Assembly (NCBI GenBank): GCA_963720645.1
Contig: CAVRFX010000024.1
Location: 328,867 to 392,866, forward strand
From: RYN-230 sp963720645
Lineage (GTDB): Bacteria > Actinomycetota > Actinomycetes > Streptosporangiales > Streptosporangiaceae
Reading direction: 5' to 3'
Length of the DNA: 64,000 nt
Part shown: positions 18,253 through 26,595 of the stretch, one piece after another
Numbering within the stretch: position 1 is the first letter of the stretch
How the letters are laid out: each line of letters opens with the position of its first letter
The notes under the pieces: generated by a model
The model's database searches: none
Told to the model about the DNA's origin: nothing
The model's input: the letters and a program-made list of their open reading frames with translations, nothing else
Made by a program: the position numbers and the translations under genes

Positions 18253-19641
18253 TCAGCGGGCGGGCTGGATCGGGTGATTGGACCGGATCATGTCGGCGGG
18301 GTCCACCTTCGCCTTGATCTGGCGTAGCCGCTGGTAGGCCGACTGGGTCCAGAACGGCGCCGCAGGGCCCCGGGTCTCGGCGAAGTTGAGGTACATCTGC
18401 CGCGCGGCCCACGGCGCGAGTGCATGTTTCACCGTTTCGACCTGCGCGGTAACCGGGGCCACCAGCTGCGGGACGGGTGTCATGCCGACCGCGTAGAGTG
18501 CGTACTGGGCGTCGATCGAGGCCAGCGCGCCGTTGCCGGGCCGTGGGCGGGCGAATTCGCCGCCAAGATGGCGCACCTCGACAGATAGCAGGGGGAACGC
18601 CGCGCCCGGGCCGGCGGCCCCGATGAAGGCGTCCATAGCCTCGGCGGGCAGCCGGTCGATCATCAAACCGTCACCAGCCCCGGGAACCGGCTGCTCGGGG
18701 TCCATGTGCAGATGGCTGAGCACCGGTACGGGAACGGTGGCAATGGTGTCGTTGACCGGCCCGAGCGCGCGCAGCGGGGCGAGCAGCGCATCGGCTTCCG
18801 CCGGGTAGCCGAGGTGATAGACCTCGACGATCACGAACGACCTGCCGCGGATCTGCTCGGGGATCTGCGGGATCGGCGGGAGGTTGAGGAACCGGCCCAC
18901 CGTGGTCAGCTCGTCCGGCGGCCCACCGCGGGTCAGCTCACCCCAGGCCTGCAGCACCTCGGGTCCGCGCTCGATCGGGTACCACAAGATCCCGGCGTAC
19001 GCCTCGGTGATGGGGAACAGCCGGAATTCAAGCGCGGTGACGACACCGAAGCTGCCACCGCCCCCGCGCAGCGCCCAGAACAGCTCGGGCTCATGCTCGT
19101 GGTCGGCCCGCACCAGGCGGCCGTCCGCGGTCACGATCTCGATCGCGAGCACGTTGTTGGCGGTCAGGCCGTGCTTGCGGCCGAGGAAGCTCATGCCACC
19201 GCCGAGGGTGTAACCGGCCACGCCCACGTCCGGCGAGGAGCCCGCCAGGGCGGCGAGCCCGTGCTCGGCCGCGGCGTCCACGACGTCGAGCCAGACCGCG
19301 CCCGCCTCGACCCGGGCGGTTCGCGCCTGCGGGTCGATCCGGATGCCGCGCATCCGCTTGGTCTTGAGCAGCAGCGTGTCCATGAGCGAGCCGAGCGGCC
19401 CGGCGTTGTGACCGGTTCCCTGGGCGGCGACCCGCAGGCCGCGCTCTGCCGCGTAACGGACGGCTGCCGCGACATCGGCGGCCGATTCCGGGAACACCAC
19501 GGCGGCAGGTCGCTGATCGATGGCGAGGTTCCAGGCCCCCCGGGCCTCATCGAAGCCACCGTCGCCCGGGAGCACCACCCTGCCCTCCAGGCTAGGGACG
19601 AGGTGGCGGCCCTTAGGGAAACGTGTTGAGAGGACAGACAT
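18253..19641 (-). CDS. FAD-linked oxidase, berberine-bridge-enzyme-like
   Basis: A 462-residue flavin-dependent oxidoreductase. The PCMH-type FAD domain shows RPAAVVFPESAADVAAAVRYA, GTGHNAGPLGSL, where the His is the usual 8-alpha-histidyl FAD site, and VAGYTLGGGMSFLGRKHGL. The second covalent site Cys common in bicovalent members is replaced in the DVGVAGY region, so monocovalent FAD is expected. The BBE C-terminal segment is MYLNFAETRG, AYQRLRQIKAKVDPADMIRSNHPI, with the Asn/Tyr-type end seen in the family. ATG 19641 has an AGGAAGG ribosome site 8 nt upstream. It diverges from the acetyltransferase at 19782 across a possible operator. The substrate is unknown; relatives oxidise sugars, alkaloids or polyketide-type alcohols. 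Confidence 0.88.
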   Translation of the reverse strand: MSVLSTRFPKGRHLVPSLEGRVVLPGDGGFDEARGAWNLAIDQRPAAVVFPESAADVAAAVRYAAERGLRVAAQGTGHNAGPLGSLMDTLLLKTKRMRGIRIDPQARTARVEAGAVWLDVVDAAAEHGLAALAGSSPDVGVAGYTLGGGMSFLGRKHGLTANNVLAIEIVTADGRLVRADHEHEPELFWALRGGGGSFGVVTALEFRLFPITEAYAGILWYPIERGPEVLQAWGELTRGGPPDELTTVGRFLNLPPIPQIPEQIRGRSFVIVEVYHLGYPAEADALLAPLRALGPVNDTIATVPVPVLSHLHMDPEQPVPGAGDGLMIDRLPAEAMDAFIGAAGPGAAFPLLSVEVRHLGGEFARPRPGNGALASIDAQYALYAVGMTPVPQLVAPVTAQVETVKHALAPWAARQMYLNFAETRGPAAPFWTQSAYQRLRQIKAKVDPADMIRSNHPIQPAR

Positions 19642-19726
19642 GGCAGATTCCTTCCTGATCGTGCTGGCCTTGCCGGCCGTGCAGCCCCAGAGTCACGGCG
19701 ATGCCTTGGCGTCCACTGGTGCGATG

Positions 19727-19757
19727 ACTTGGCCGACCACCCAAGTCGGAGCCAAGT
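19727..19757. promoter_or_regulatory. inverted repeat, candidate operator
   Basis: ACTTGG-CCGAC-7 nt-GTCGG-(2-nt bulge)-CCAAGT in the 140-bp divergent intergenic region between the FAD oxidase and the acetyltransferase. The position suits a regulator controlling both. Confidence 0.4.
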
Positions 19758-19781
19758 AACGGCCAAACCGTTCTGGCGACA

Positions 19782-20252
19782 GTGGCCGGGTGGACACCAA
19801 CGCAAGTCGCAGCCCGGATACGGCGCCGCTGTTGGTACGGCGGGCCGGGCCCGGCCGACGAACAGGACGTCGCGGCGCTGCTGTGCGACGTTCCCGTTGA
19901 CCCCCGGGAGGTGCCCGGCCTGGTGCGGCAGCGAGCCGTGCTCGTCCTGAGCGATGTCACGCTGCCGCCGTCGGCGCCGCCGGTCGCGGCGGCGGCTTTC
20001 CATTTCGACCGGCGCGCCAGGACTGCGGAGCTGATGGGCATCGCAGTAGCCGGGCCGCTGCGCAGGCACAGCCTGGGCCGCCGGCTGCTCACCGGTGTGC
20101 TGATGTTGCTGCGGTCGGAGGGATTCGAGCGGGTGCAGGCCGGGGCGGATCCCGGGACGGCGGCGGCAGCGCTGCTGGTCTCGGCCGGCTTCACCACCGG
20201 CGGTGACACGGCGGAGGCGGTCGGCCGCGGCCACTTCCTGCTGGTGCTCTAA
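19782..20252 (+). CDS. GNAT-like acetyltransferase
   Basis: A 156-residue protein with a degenerate GNAT fold: an N-terminal loop, then VLVLSDVTLP and AAAFHFDRRARTAELMGIAVAGPLRRHSLGRRLLTGVLMLLRSEGFERVQAG. The acetyl-CoA loop (RRHSLGRRLL) replaces the usual R/Q-x-x-G-x-G/A with a weaker form, and the end DPGTAAAALLVSAGFTTGG gives the last helix and strand. GTG 19782 is the likely start. It precedes the SARP-type regulator on the same strand with an 83-bp gap and diverges from the FAD oxidase, so these three plus the cyclase look like one functional neighbourhood. Confidence 0.7.
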   Translation: MAGWTPTQVAARIRRRCWYGGPGPADEQDVAALLCDVPVDPREVPGLVRQRAVLVLSDVTLPPSAPPVAAAAFHFDRRARTAELMGIAVAGPLRRHSLGRRLLTGVLMLLRSEGFERVQAGADPGTAAAALLVSAGFTTGGDTAEAVGRGHFLLVL

Positions 20253-20335
20253 AGCTCCCGCCGGGGGACTGTGACCAGCGCCAATGACCGCCACCGTGGC
20301 AAACTAGGCTGGTGGATGCCGGACCGGTGCCGGAG

Positions 20336-23300
20336 ATGAGCGGCGACAGCCGCCTGCATTTTGGGGTGCTGGGCGCTTTCCGGATGGAACGCGACGGCCA
20401 AGAGGTCGATCTCGGCCCGCGGCTACAGCGCACGCTGCTGGCGATCCTGGTGGTAGAAGCCGGACACGTCGTCCCCGTGGACCGGCTCATCGACCTGCTC
20501 TGGCGGGACGAGCCACCGACGGCGGCCATCGCGTCGGTGCAGGCGTACGTCTCACAGCTGCGCCGGCTACTCGAACCCGGCCGGCCACCGCGAGCGCCCG
20601 CCCGGGTGCTGGTCACCCAGGACCCCGGGTACGTCATCCGCGTCGCGGACGACCAGGTGGACGCGCTCCGGTTCCAGATGCTGACCCGGCGGGCGCACAA
20701 CGACCTGGCGAGCGGCCAGCCCGCGGCCGCGGCCGCGGGCCTGCACGAGGCGCTGGCGCTGTGGCACGGTGACCCGCTGGCCGAGTTCGCCGACGAGCCG
20801 TGGGCCGTGCCTGCGGCGGCCCGACTCACCGAGGCGCACGACCTGGCCGCCGAGGACCGGATAGGCGCGTGGCTGGCACTGGGCAGGCACGCCGAAGCGG
20901 TGACAGAGCTGGAAGCGATGGTCGAGGCGCGTCCGCTGCGGGAGCGGCGCTGGGGGCAGATGATCGTCGCGGCCTACCGCTGCGGTCGGCAGGCCGACGC
21001 GTTGCGCGCCTACCAGCGGTGCCGCACCGTGCTCGCCGACGAACTCGGACTCGAGCCCGGGCCTGAGCTGCGGCGGCTGGAAGCCGCCGTCCTCGTTCAG
21101 GACCCCTCGCTGGACTGGCAGCCCCCCGCGACACCGCCCCCACCCGGGCCGGCCGCCGGGCAGGAAAGCCGCATCGCGTCGCCGTCGGCCGTGCCCCAGC
21201 GAGAAAGGAGCCAGCCCGCCCCTTCCCTGCTCGGCCGGGACACAGAACTGGCCCATCTTCGCAGCCGGCTCCAGGGGGCCGCATCCGGTCATGGCGGCGC
21301 GGTCGTCCTGGTAGGCGAGCCCGGCGCGGGCAAGACCACACTCGCGGAAGCAGCCGCGCACGTAGCTGACGACGCCGGGTTCACTTCCGCCTGGGGCAGA
21401 TGCCTGGACGCCGCGTCGACACCGGCCTACTGGCCGTGGAGCCAGGTGCTGCGTGCGCTGCCGGACGGGCCCCGGGCTGCGGCAGCGCGCCAGCGGCTCG
21501 ACGGCGACATCGAAGGCGAAGCTGAGAATAGCGTCCGCCAGTTCCGCGCGTACCAGGCCGTCGCCGCCGCGCACGGCGAAGCGGCCGCCAGCGCTCCCGT
21601 CCTCGCGGTCGTGGACGACCTGCACGCCGCCGACGAAGCCTCGCTCACCCTGCTGCAGCTGCTCGCCGGCGACCTGCACCGGATGCCCGCACTCTTCCTG
21701 TTCACGGTGCGCGACACCGAGGCCGCCCCCGCTCTCGGCCAGGCGCTAGGGGAACTGCTTCGCCACCCCGGGGCCGAACGGGTGCCTGTCCGCGCCTTCG
21801 AGCCGGCGGATGTCGCCGCGCTCCTCGAGCGCCTGACGGTGGGACTACCCGATGCCGATGTAGTTTCCGCGCTCATGGACCGCACCGGCGGCAACCCCTT
21901 CTACACCACCGAGCTGGTCCGGCTCATCAGCAGCGTTCACCGGCGCCGGCCGCTGACCGTCGGCGACGTGCTCACAATTGACGTGCCGAGCGGCGTCCAG
22001 GACGTCCTGCTGCGCCGAGTTCACCGGCTTCCAGCGGACACCCAGTCGCTGCTCATGGTCGCCGCGATCGCCGGCCGGGAACTCCATCCGGAACTGCTCG
22101 AACGCGTGACCAGCCTTGACGCCGAGCATCTCCTGCTGGACCTGGAGCCTGCGATCGCCGCGGGCCTGGTCACGGCGGCCGAGGCCGGCTGGGGTTTCCG
22201 GTTCCGTCATCCGCTGATCCACGACAGCCTGTACGCCAGTGCCGGCCGGGTGGAACGGGGGCGGCTGCATGCCCGGGTCGCGGCAGCGCTCGAGGACATC
22301 TCCTCCGCCAGCACCGCCACCGACCTGGCCCAGCTCGCCTTCCACTACCTGTCCGCCGGGCCGTTCGGCGATCCGGAGAAGGCCGTTACGTATGCGCGTG
22401 AGGCCGCCGCGCGGGCGGTCCGCCAGGGCGCTTGGCAGGACGCCGCCCGTCACCTGGAACAGGCGCTCACCGCCATTCCCCCAGCGCGGCCTGAGACCGA
22501 TGCCACCCGCTGCGACGTGCTCGTCGAGCTTGGCCAGGCGCGCCGGTCAGGCAGCATGATCCGGGAAGCTCACGCCGCGTTCGAGGAGTCGATCAGCCTG
22601 GCCGACCGGATCGGCGATGAGGACCGCGTGCTCGCCGCGGCGGTTGCGTTCGGCGCCCCGGCCCTGTGGGGATCGCGCGACTGGGGCGAGACGGACACCC
22701 GCCTCGTCGCGCTGTTGGAACGGCAGCTGGATCGCATTGGCGACAGCGATCCCGCCCGCCGGGTCCGCATCCTCGCCACCCTGGCCACCGAGCTGTACTT
22801 CGGTGAAGCGGCGGAGCGCGGCTGGCGTTACGCAAACGCGGCGCTCGACGCCGCACGGCGGCTGGGCCAGCCCGAAGAGCTCGGTATCGCCGTCGGCGCC
22901 TACCTGCTGGCGGCACTGTCCAGCGACCACCTGCGGCAGCTCCGCACGGTCGTCGACGAGATGCTCACCGTCCACCGGCCGGAACTTAGCCCACGGGTGC
23001 AGGCGATCCTGCGCATCCATCTGCTCACCGAACGGATCCGGTTCGGGGAACTCGCACAATTCGACGTCGAGTTCGCCCAGGCGTGGCGGCTCGCCACCGG
23101 CGTGCTGCACTCGGCCGAACTCCAGGCGCAGCTGCGTTTCGCGGAAGCAAGCCGCTACTTCGTGGCCGGAGAACCCGAACGCGGCGCCGAGATCATCAAG
23201 GACGCCTACCAGGCGATGACGGGCGTGACCGGCCCCTGGGACGAACCAAACCGTTTCGTCGGTGAGACCGTCCAGATGCTCCTCACCGGTACGCTCGCCG

Positions 23301-23833
23301 ACCACGCAGAGCAGCTGGCCAGGCGGCTGGCCGAGCCGGATCACCTGTCCATCCCGCACCTGGCCGCTCCCGCCGCCGCCCTGGGCTTCGCCCAGCGTGG
23401 TGACACGCAACAGGCCCGCGAGATCGTCTCCCGCTGGTTCGCGCCGCCGCCCCGGTCGTGGACCTGGATCCAGGCCATCGCCTACTGGGCCCAGGCCGCC
23501 ACCGCGCTGGGTATGCCCGACCCCGGGTGGCTGTATGACCAGCTCGTGCCGCACGCGGGTGAGCTCGCCATCGTCGGTATCGGTGTCGACTGCGGCGGTG
23601 CCGTCGAGAGCCTGCTGGCCGGGCTCACATGGCGGCTCGGCCGACTTGATGAGGCCGCCGAGCGGGCCCGGGCCGGCCTGGCACTGGAGACCCGGGTTGG
23701 CTCCAGAATATGGATCACCCGGACCAAAGATCTCATCGACCGCATCAGTGAGGCGGAAGCGCCTGCACACAGCACCGGCGGCGGGCCGGATCTCGATGCA
23801 CGCGAAGCTGATCATCCGCCTGGCCGGCTGTAA
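20336..23833 (+). CDS. SARP/BTAD-domain regulator with AAA ATPase and TPR-like C-terminus
   Basis: About 1165 residues. The N-terminus HFGVLGAFRMERDGQEVDLGPRLQRTLLAILVV is an OmpR-type winged helix, followed by a bacterial transcriptional activator domain (residues about 100-265) ending in the classical DELGLEPGPELRRLEAAVL. An ATPase then follows: Walker A VGEPGAGKTTLAEA and Walker B VLAVVDDLHAADEASL. The last 600 residues are helical repeats. It is an AfsR/SARP-type activator lacking a C-terminal LuxR domain. Start 20336 (MSGDSRLHF) is preferred; GTG 20312 would add 8 residues. The frame is intact over 3.5 kb, in contrast to the regulator at 6085. Such proteins normally activate nearby specialised-metabolism genes; here only the oxidase, acetyltransferase and cyclase lie beside it. 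Confidence 0.9.
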   Translation: MSGDSRLHFGVLGAFRMERDGQEVDLGPRLQRTLLAILVVEAGHVVPVDRLIDLLWRDEPPTAAIASVQAYVSQLRRLLEPGRPPRAPARVLVTQDPGYVIRVADDQVDALRFQMLTRRAHNDLASGQPAAAAAGLHEALALWHGDPLAEFADEPWAVPAAARLTEAHDLAAEDRIGAWLALGRHAEAVTELEAMVEARPLRERRWGQMIVAAYRCGRQADALRAYQRCRTVLADELGLEPGPELRRLEAAVLVQDPSLDWQPPATPPPPGPAAGQESRIASPSAVPQRERSQPAPSLLGRDTELAHLRSRLQGAASGHGGAVVLVGEPGAGKTTLAEAAAHVADDAGFTSAWGRCLDAASTPAYWPWSQVLRALPDGPRAAAARQRLDGDIEGEAENSVRQFRAYQAVAAAHGEAAASAPVLAVVDDLHAADEASLTLLQLLAGDLHRMPALFLFTVRDTEAAPALGQALGELLRHPGAERVPVRAFEPADVAALLERLTVGLPDADVVSALMDRTGGNPFYTTELVRLISSVHRRRPLTVGDVLTIDVPSGVQDVLLRRVHRLPADTQSLLMVAAIAGRELHPELLERVTSLDAEHLLLDLEPAIAAGLVTAAEAGWGFRFRHPLIHDSLYASAGRVERGRLHARVAAALEDISSASTATDLAQLAFHYLSAGPFGDPEKAVTYAREAAARAVRQGAWQDAARHLEQALTAIPPARPETDATRCDVLVELGQARRSGSMIREAHAAFEESISLADRIGDEDRVLAAAVAFGAPALWGSRDWGETDTRLVALLERQLDRIGDSDPARRVRILATLATELYFGEAAERGWRYANAALDAARRLGQPEELGIAVGAYLLAALSSDHLRQLRTVVDEMLTVHRPELSPRVQAILRIHLLTERIRFGELAQFDVEFAQAWRLATGVLHSAELQAQLRFAEASRYFVAGEPERGAEIIKDAYQAMTGVTGPWDEPNRFVGETVQMLLTGTLADHAEQLARRLAEPDHLSIPHLAAPAAALGFAQRGDTQQAREIVSRWFAPPPRSWTWIQAIAYWAQAATALGMPDPGWLYDQLVPHAGELAIVGIGVDCGGAVESLLAGLTWRLGRLDEAAERARAGLALETRVGSRIWITRTKDLIDRISEAEAPAHSTGGGPDLDAREADHPPGRL

Positions 23834-24063
23834 GCGCCCCAGCGTTCGCGCCAGGCTGGGGCCTTCCGCGCTCTGCGGATTGGCATTCCGGCGGATCGCG
23901 CAGGACCCAAACCCTGCCAAGGTCGGCGGCCGGGAGGCAGTCACAAACGCCAGGAACTCGTCCAGCTCCACATCGGGCTCAAACGCTCCGCTGCGCAGCT
24001 GATAGATGAGCTTCCCGGGCAGGCCGGGCCCGGCCTTCAAGGACACGCATCGTGCCTGGTGAG

Positions 24064-24122
24064 TGGCGGTGGAGGTGGGATTTGAACCCACGGAGGGGTT
24101 GCCCCCTCACACGCTTTCGAGG
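24064..24122 (-). repeat. 59-bp direct repeat, 3' part of the intact tRNA-Ser(CGA) (proximal att site)
   Basis: Identical to 14234-14292. It covers the 3' flank and 3' 56 nt of the tRNA back to the anticodon stem, the usual crossover region for tyrosine integrases. Confidence 0.8.
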
Positions 24123-24153
24123 CGTGCGCCCTCGGCCACTAGGCGACTCCACC
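24067..24153 (-). tRNA. tRNA-Ser (anticodon CGA)
   Basis: An 87-nt class II tRNA: acceptor GGTGGAG/CTCCACC, anticodon stem CACGC/GCGTG with loop CTCGAAA, long variable arm with GAGGGGGCAACCCCTC, T arm GTGGG/TTCAAAT/CCCAC, discriminator G. CCA is not fully encoded (GCCAC follows). It decodes UCG. Its 3' portion was used as an integration target. Confidence 0.95.
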
Positions 24154-24283
24154 GCCGCTGAGCCTACCCGACGTGACCGGCCTCCACTCCCGGCGCAGGC
24201 AGCCGCAACACTCTTGTCATCAAGGCCGCCCCGGCCGGCAAGAACCGCCTGACCAGGGCGTGTGACCCGGCAGCCGGGCGGTG

Positions 24284-24769
24284 TCAGCCGCCCGGCTGCC
24301 GGCGCCCAGCGAAGAACTCGCGCAGCAGCCGCGCGCAGTCCGCTTCCAGCACACCGGAAATGACCTCGGTCTGCCGGTCCAGCCTGCGGTCGCGCAGCAC
24401 GTCCCACAGCGAGCCGGCCGCCCCCGCCCGCGGGTCGGGCGCGCCGTAGACCAGCCGCGGGATCCGGGCCATCCAGATCGCGCCCGCACACATCGTGCAG
24501 GGTTCCAGGGTGACGACGAGGGTGCAGCCCGCCAGCCGCCAGTCGCCGGCCGCGGCCGCCGCGGCCCGGATGGCCACGATCTCGGCGTGGGCGGTGGGAT
24601 CGGCGTCGGCCTCGCGGCGGTTGTGGCCCTGGCCGATGATCCTGCCCGCGCTGTCCACGACCACCGCGCCGACCGGCACCTCGGGAGGGGTGCTGGCCAG
24701 GGCCGCCGACGCCGCCGCGAGCGCCGCGCGCATCGCGGGCCCGAAGGAGGCCGCGTACCCGGTGGTCAC
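24284..24769 (-). CDS. tadA: tRNA-specific adenosine deaminase
   Basis: A 161-residue deaminase that converts the wobble A34 of tRNA-Arg(ACG) to inosine. Zinc and catalytic motifs are complete: TAHAEIVAI (His ligand and catalytic Glu) and TLEPCTMCAGAI (two Cys ligands). VPVGAVVVDSAGRIIGQGHN and the C-terminal LLREFF segment are typical. GTG 24769 is chosen over the further upstream frame because the extra residues are Arg-rich and unlike the family. It follows the TadA-associated gene by 43 nt as one operon and lies next to a tRNA gene, an arrangement I recall from other actinobacteria. Confidence 0.93.
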   Translation of the reverse strand: MTTGYAASFGPAMRAALAAASAALASTPPEVPVGAVVVDSAGRIIGQGHNRREADADPTAHAEIVAIRAAAAAAGDWRLAGCTLVVTLEPCTMCAGAIWMARIPRLVYGAPDPRAGAAGSLWDVLRDRRLDRQTEVISGVLEADCARLLREFFAGRRQPGG

Positions 24770-24812
24770 GGCGCAGCGCTCAGCGCGGCAGCGGTCGCGG
24801 CGGGCCCGGGTC

Positions 24813-25304
24813 TCACGGGCCGAGTGCGGCGTCCAGGGCACGGTCCAGTGCCTGGCCGAAGCCGAGCCGGCGGGCGATGCTGGCCAGGGCCTCGTCGGGG
24901 AACAGGTCCAGGTCGCCGGACAGCGCGCCGAGATCCATCTCGTCCACTCCCAGGTCGGCGAAGATGGACATCTCCCCCGCCGGCAGCACCTGGTCCAGGT
25001 CGTCCTCGCCAGGGACCGGGATATCCAGGTAGTCGAGCACCTGGCGGGCCAGCGGCCAGTCCACGGCGGCCGTCAGGTCGGACAGGAACACCGAGACCTC
25101 GCCGCCGAGCACGCGTAGCGCCACGAAGAAGTCATCCCCGACCGCGACCAGGCCAATCGTGCCGCCCAGGCTCGGCTGCTGCCGGAGAGCGTGGATCAGG
25201 CCCTTCAGGTCCTCAGTGAGGGCGACGGGCAGGATTTCGGTGTCCCAGGCGTCATCCTCCCGGTAGACGATCACGGCGACGTTGCCGCCATTCACATCCG
25301 TCAT
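24813..25304 (-). CDS. tRNA adenosine deaminase-associated protein
   Basis: A 163-residue acidic protein conserved immediately upstream of tadA in actinobacteria. It shows AVIVYREDDAWDTEILP, an IHALRQQPSLGGTIGLVAVGDDFFVALRV core, SVFLSDLTAAVDWPLARQVLDYL, and an Asp/Glu-rich C-terminal part. ATG 25304 has a GAGGTG ribosome site. The function is unproven; the name reflects the constant genomic link. It would be co-transcribed with tadA. Confidence 0.88.
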   Translation of the reverse strand: MTDVNGGNVAVIVYREDDAWDTEILPVALTEDLKGLIHALRQQPSLGGTIGLVAVGDDFFVALRVLGGEVSVFLSDLTAAVDWPLARQVLDYLDIPVPGEDDLDQVLPAGEMSIFADLGVDEMDLGALSGDLDLFPDEALASIARRLGFGQALDRALDAALGP

Positions 25305-25567
25305 CGCCACCTCACCTGGGCTGTCGTCCAGCAAGGAATGGTGTCAGATCGGCGGCACCCCCGTATGCCAATCCCCAGGCTCGCCGGCGGCCGGCCGGAC
25401 CCGGGGAGATTTCACTACCTAAGGCAGTGAGATGTGCACCTATTGTTACCGCCGTCGGGACCCGGGACCTACGGGACGGGAACTCGCCAATTTTCCGGTT
25501 CAGGCGCCGCGTGATGTTCGTCCCAGCGGGGGATCAAGGTACGGTGGCTGCCTTGCAATCGGTAGTC

Positions 25568-25596
25568 TTGGTAAAGCAATTACGCTGGGCTAAACT
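25568..25596 (+). promoter_or_regulatory. putative promoter of the small-protein/PH-domain operon
   Basis: TTGGTA (25568-25573), 17 nt, TAAACT (25591-25596), about 42 nt before the ATG at 25639. It lies in the otherwise featureless gap 25305-25638, which is noticeably less GC-rich than its surroundings. Confidence 0.45.
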
Positions 25597-25638
25597 AAGC
25601 TAACGGGCTGAACGCAGCCGACGACCGCGGAGCTGATC

Positions 25639-25791
25639 ATGCTGAAGAAGATCATCACCTGGGCGATCGTCATCTTCATAGCCTTTTACCTCATCACAGA
25701 CCCGACCGGGGCGGCGAATACCATCCAGGGCCTGCTTAATCTCCTCAAGGACGCCGGCAATTCCCTGGCGACGTTCGTGAACTCGCTGTGA
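25639..25791 (+). CDS. 50-residue single-helix membrane protein upstream of PH-domain gene
   Basis: ATG 25639 opens MLKKIITWAIVIFIAFYLI, a membrane helix with a basic N-terminus, then TDPTGAANTIQG and an amphipathic tail LLNLLKDAGNSLATFVNSL. It ends 7 nt before the PH-domain gene, so the two are one transcript and probably act together at the membrane. The 15514 gene encodes a clear paralogue sharing KII-W-IVI-I and DPTGA--TIQG. The tail lacks a recognisable domain. I know no function. The promoter-like pair upstream and tight spacing support expression. Confidence 0.75.
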   Translation: MLKKIITWAIVIFIAFYLITDPTGAANTIQGLLNLLKDAGNSLATFVNSL

Positions 25792-25798
25792 GCCAGCC

Positions 25799-26464
25799 AT
25801 GAGGTTGATCGCCCCCCGCAACGCAGGCCCGGCGGCGGTTAACAAGTACCTGCTCCCGCACGAGCATCAGGTCATCACCGTCCGCAAGCACCCCGCGGTG
25901 CTCATCGGCCCGATCTTGATCACGCTGGCCGGGGTGCTCATCGCCCTGGTCCTCGGCACCACGCTGCTGCACAACTCGCACAACGCCATCCTCGTCCTGG
26001 TGCTGGTCGTGGTGGGCCTGCTGCTCTACCTGGCCTTCAAGACCTGGGAGTGGTCTGAGGACTACTTCGTGGTGACCTCGGACCGGATGCTCCAGGCCAG
26101 CGGGGTCTTCACCCGCAAGATAGCGATGATGCCGCTGGTCAAGGTCACGGACATGAGCTTCCAGCGTTCCACGCTCGGCCGCCTGCTGGGCTTCGGGGAG
26201 TTCATCCTGGAGTCGGCCGGCCAGGACCAGGCGCTGCGCAACATCGATCACGTGCCGTACCCCGAGCAGCTCTACCTCGAGATCTGCGCCCTGATCTTCC
26301 CGGCCGAGAAGATCCCCTGCCCCCAGTGCGACGGCCAGGGCGTGCTCATCCAGGAGAACGAGGACGGCGAGGAGAACACGTACCTCTGTCCTTTGTGCAA
26401 GGGGCGGAAGACGGTGTCGGGAGACACTCTCGTCGCGGAGAATAGAGACTTCGGCGACGACTGA
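25799..26464 (+). CDS. PH-domain (bPH2/YdbS-like) membrane protein with C-terminal zinc ribbon
   Basis: A 221-residue protein. YLLPHEHQVITVRKHPAVLIGP leads into two membrane helices (about residues 36-52 and 60-76), then a bacterial PH domain: WEWSEDYFVVTSDRMLQASGVFTRKIAMMPLVKVTDMSF, GRLLGFGEFILESAGQDQALRNIDHVPYPE. This matches the YdbS/bPH2 family. The C-terminus has CPQCDGQG and CPLCKGRK about 33 residues apart, a DnaJ-like zinc-binding pair that is an addition to the basic family. Co-transcribed with the tiny membrane protein. The cellular role is unknown; bPH2 proteins sit at the membrane. Confidence 0.85.
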   Translation: MRLIAPRNAGPAAVNKYLLPHEHQVITVRKHPAVLIGPILITLAGVLIALVLGTTLLHNSHNAILVLVLVVVGLLLYLAFKTWEWSEDYFVVTSDRMLQASGVFTRKIAMMPLVKVTDMSFQRSTLGRLLGFGEFILESAGQDQALRNIDHVPYPEQLYLEICALIFPAEKIPCPQCDGQGVLIQENEDGEENTYLCPLCKGRKTVSGDTLVAENRDFGDD

Positions 26465-26498
26465 GTCGCCAGCAGCGCTTTCCTCCCTTCCCCGGGGT

Positions 26499-26539
26499 TC
26501 GTGCTGCCGGACGGTCCACCGGAGCGTCCGGCAGCACGA
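26499..26539. terminator. perfect 15-bp hairpin between convergent genes
   Basis: TCGTGCTGCCGGACG and its exact complement around an 11-nt loop, between the convergent ends of the PH-domain gene and the exporter. It is a likely bidirectional terminator. Confidence 0.7.
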
Positions 26540-26595
26540 GTCTGCCCGCCACCCGAAGCTGCCTGGCCGGCGTGCCGGCGGCCCGGCGCATCCAG

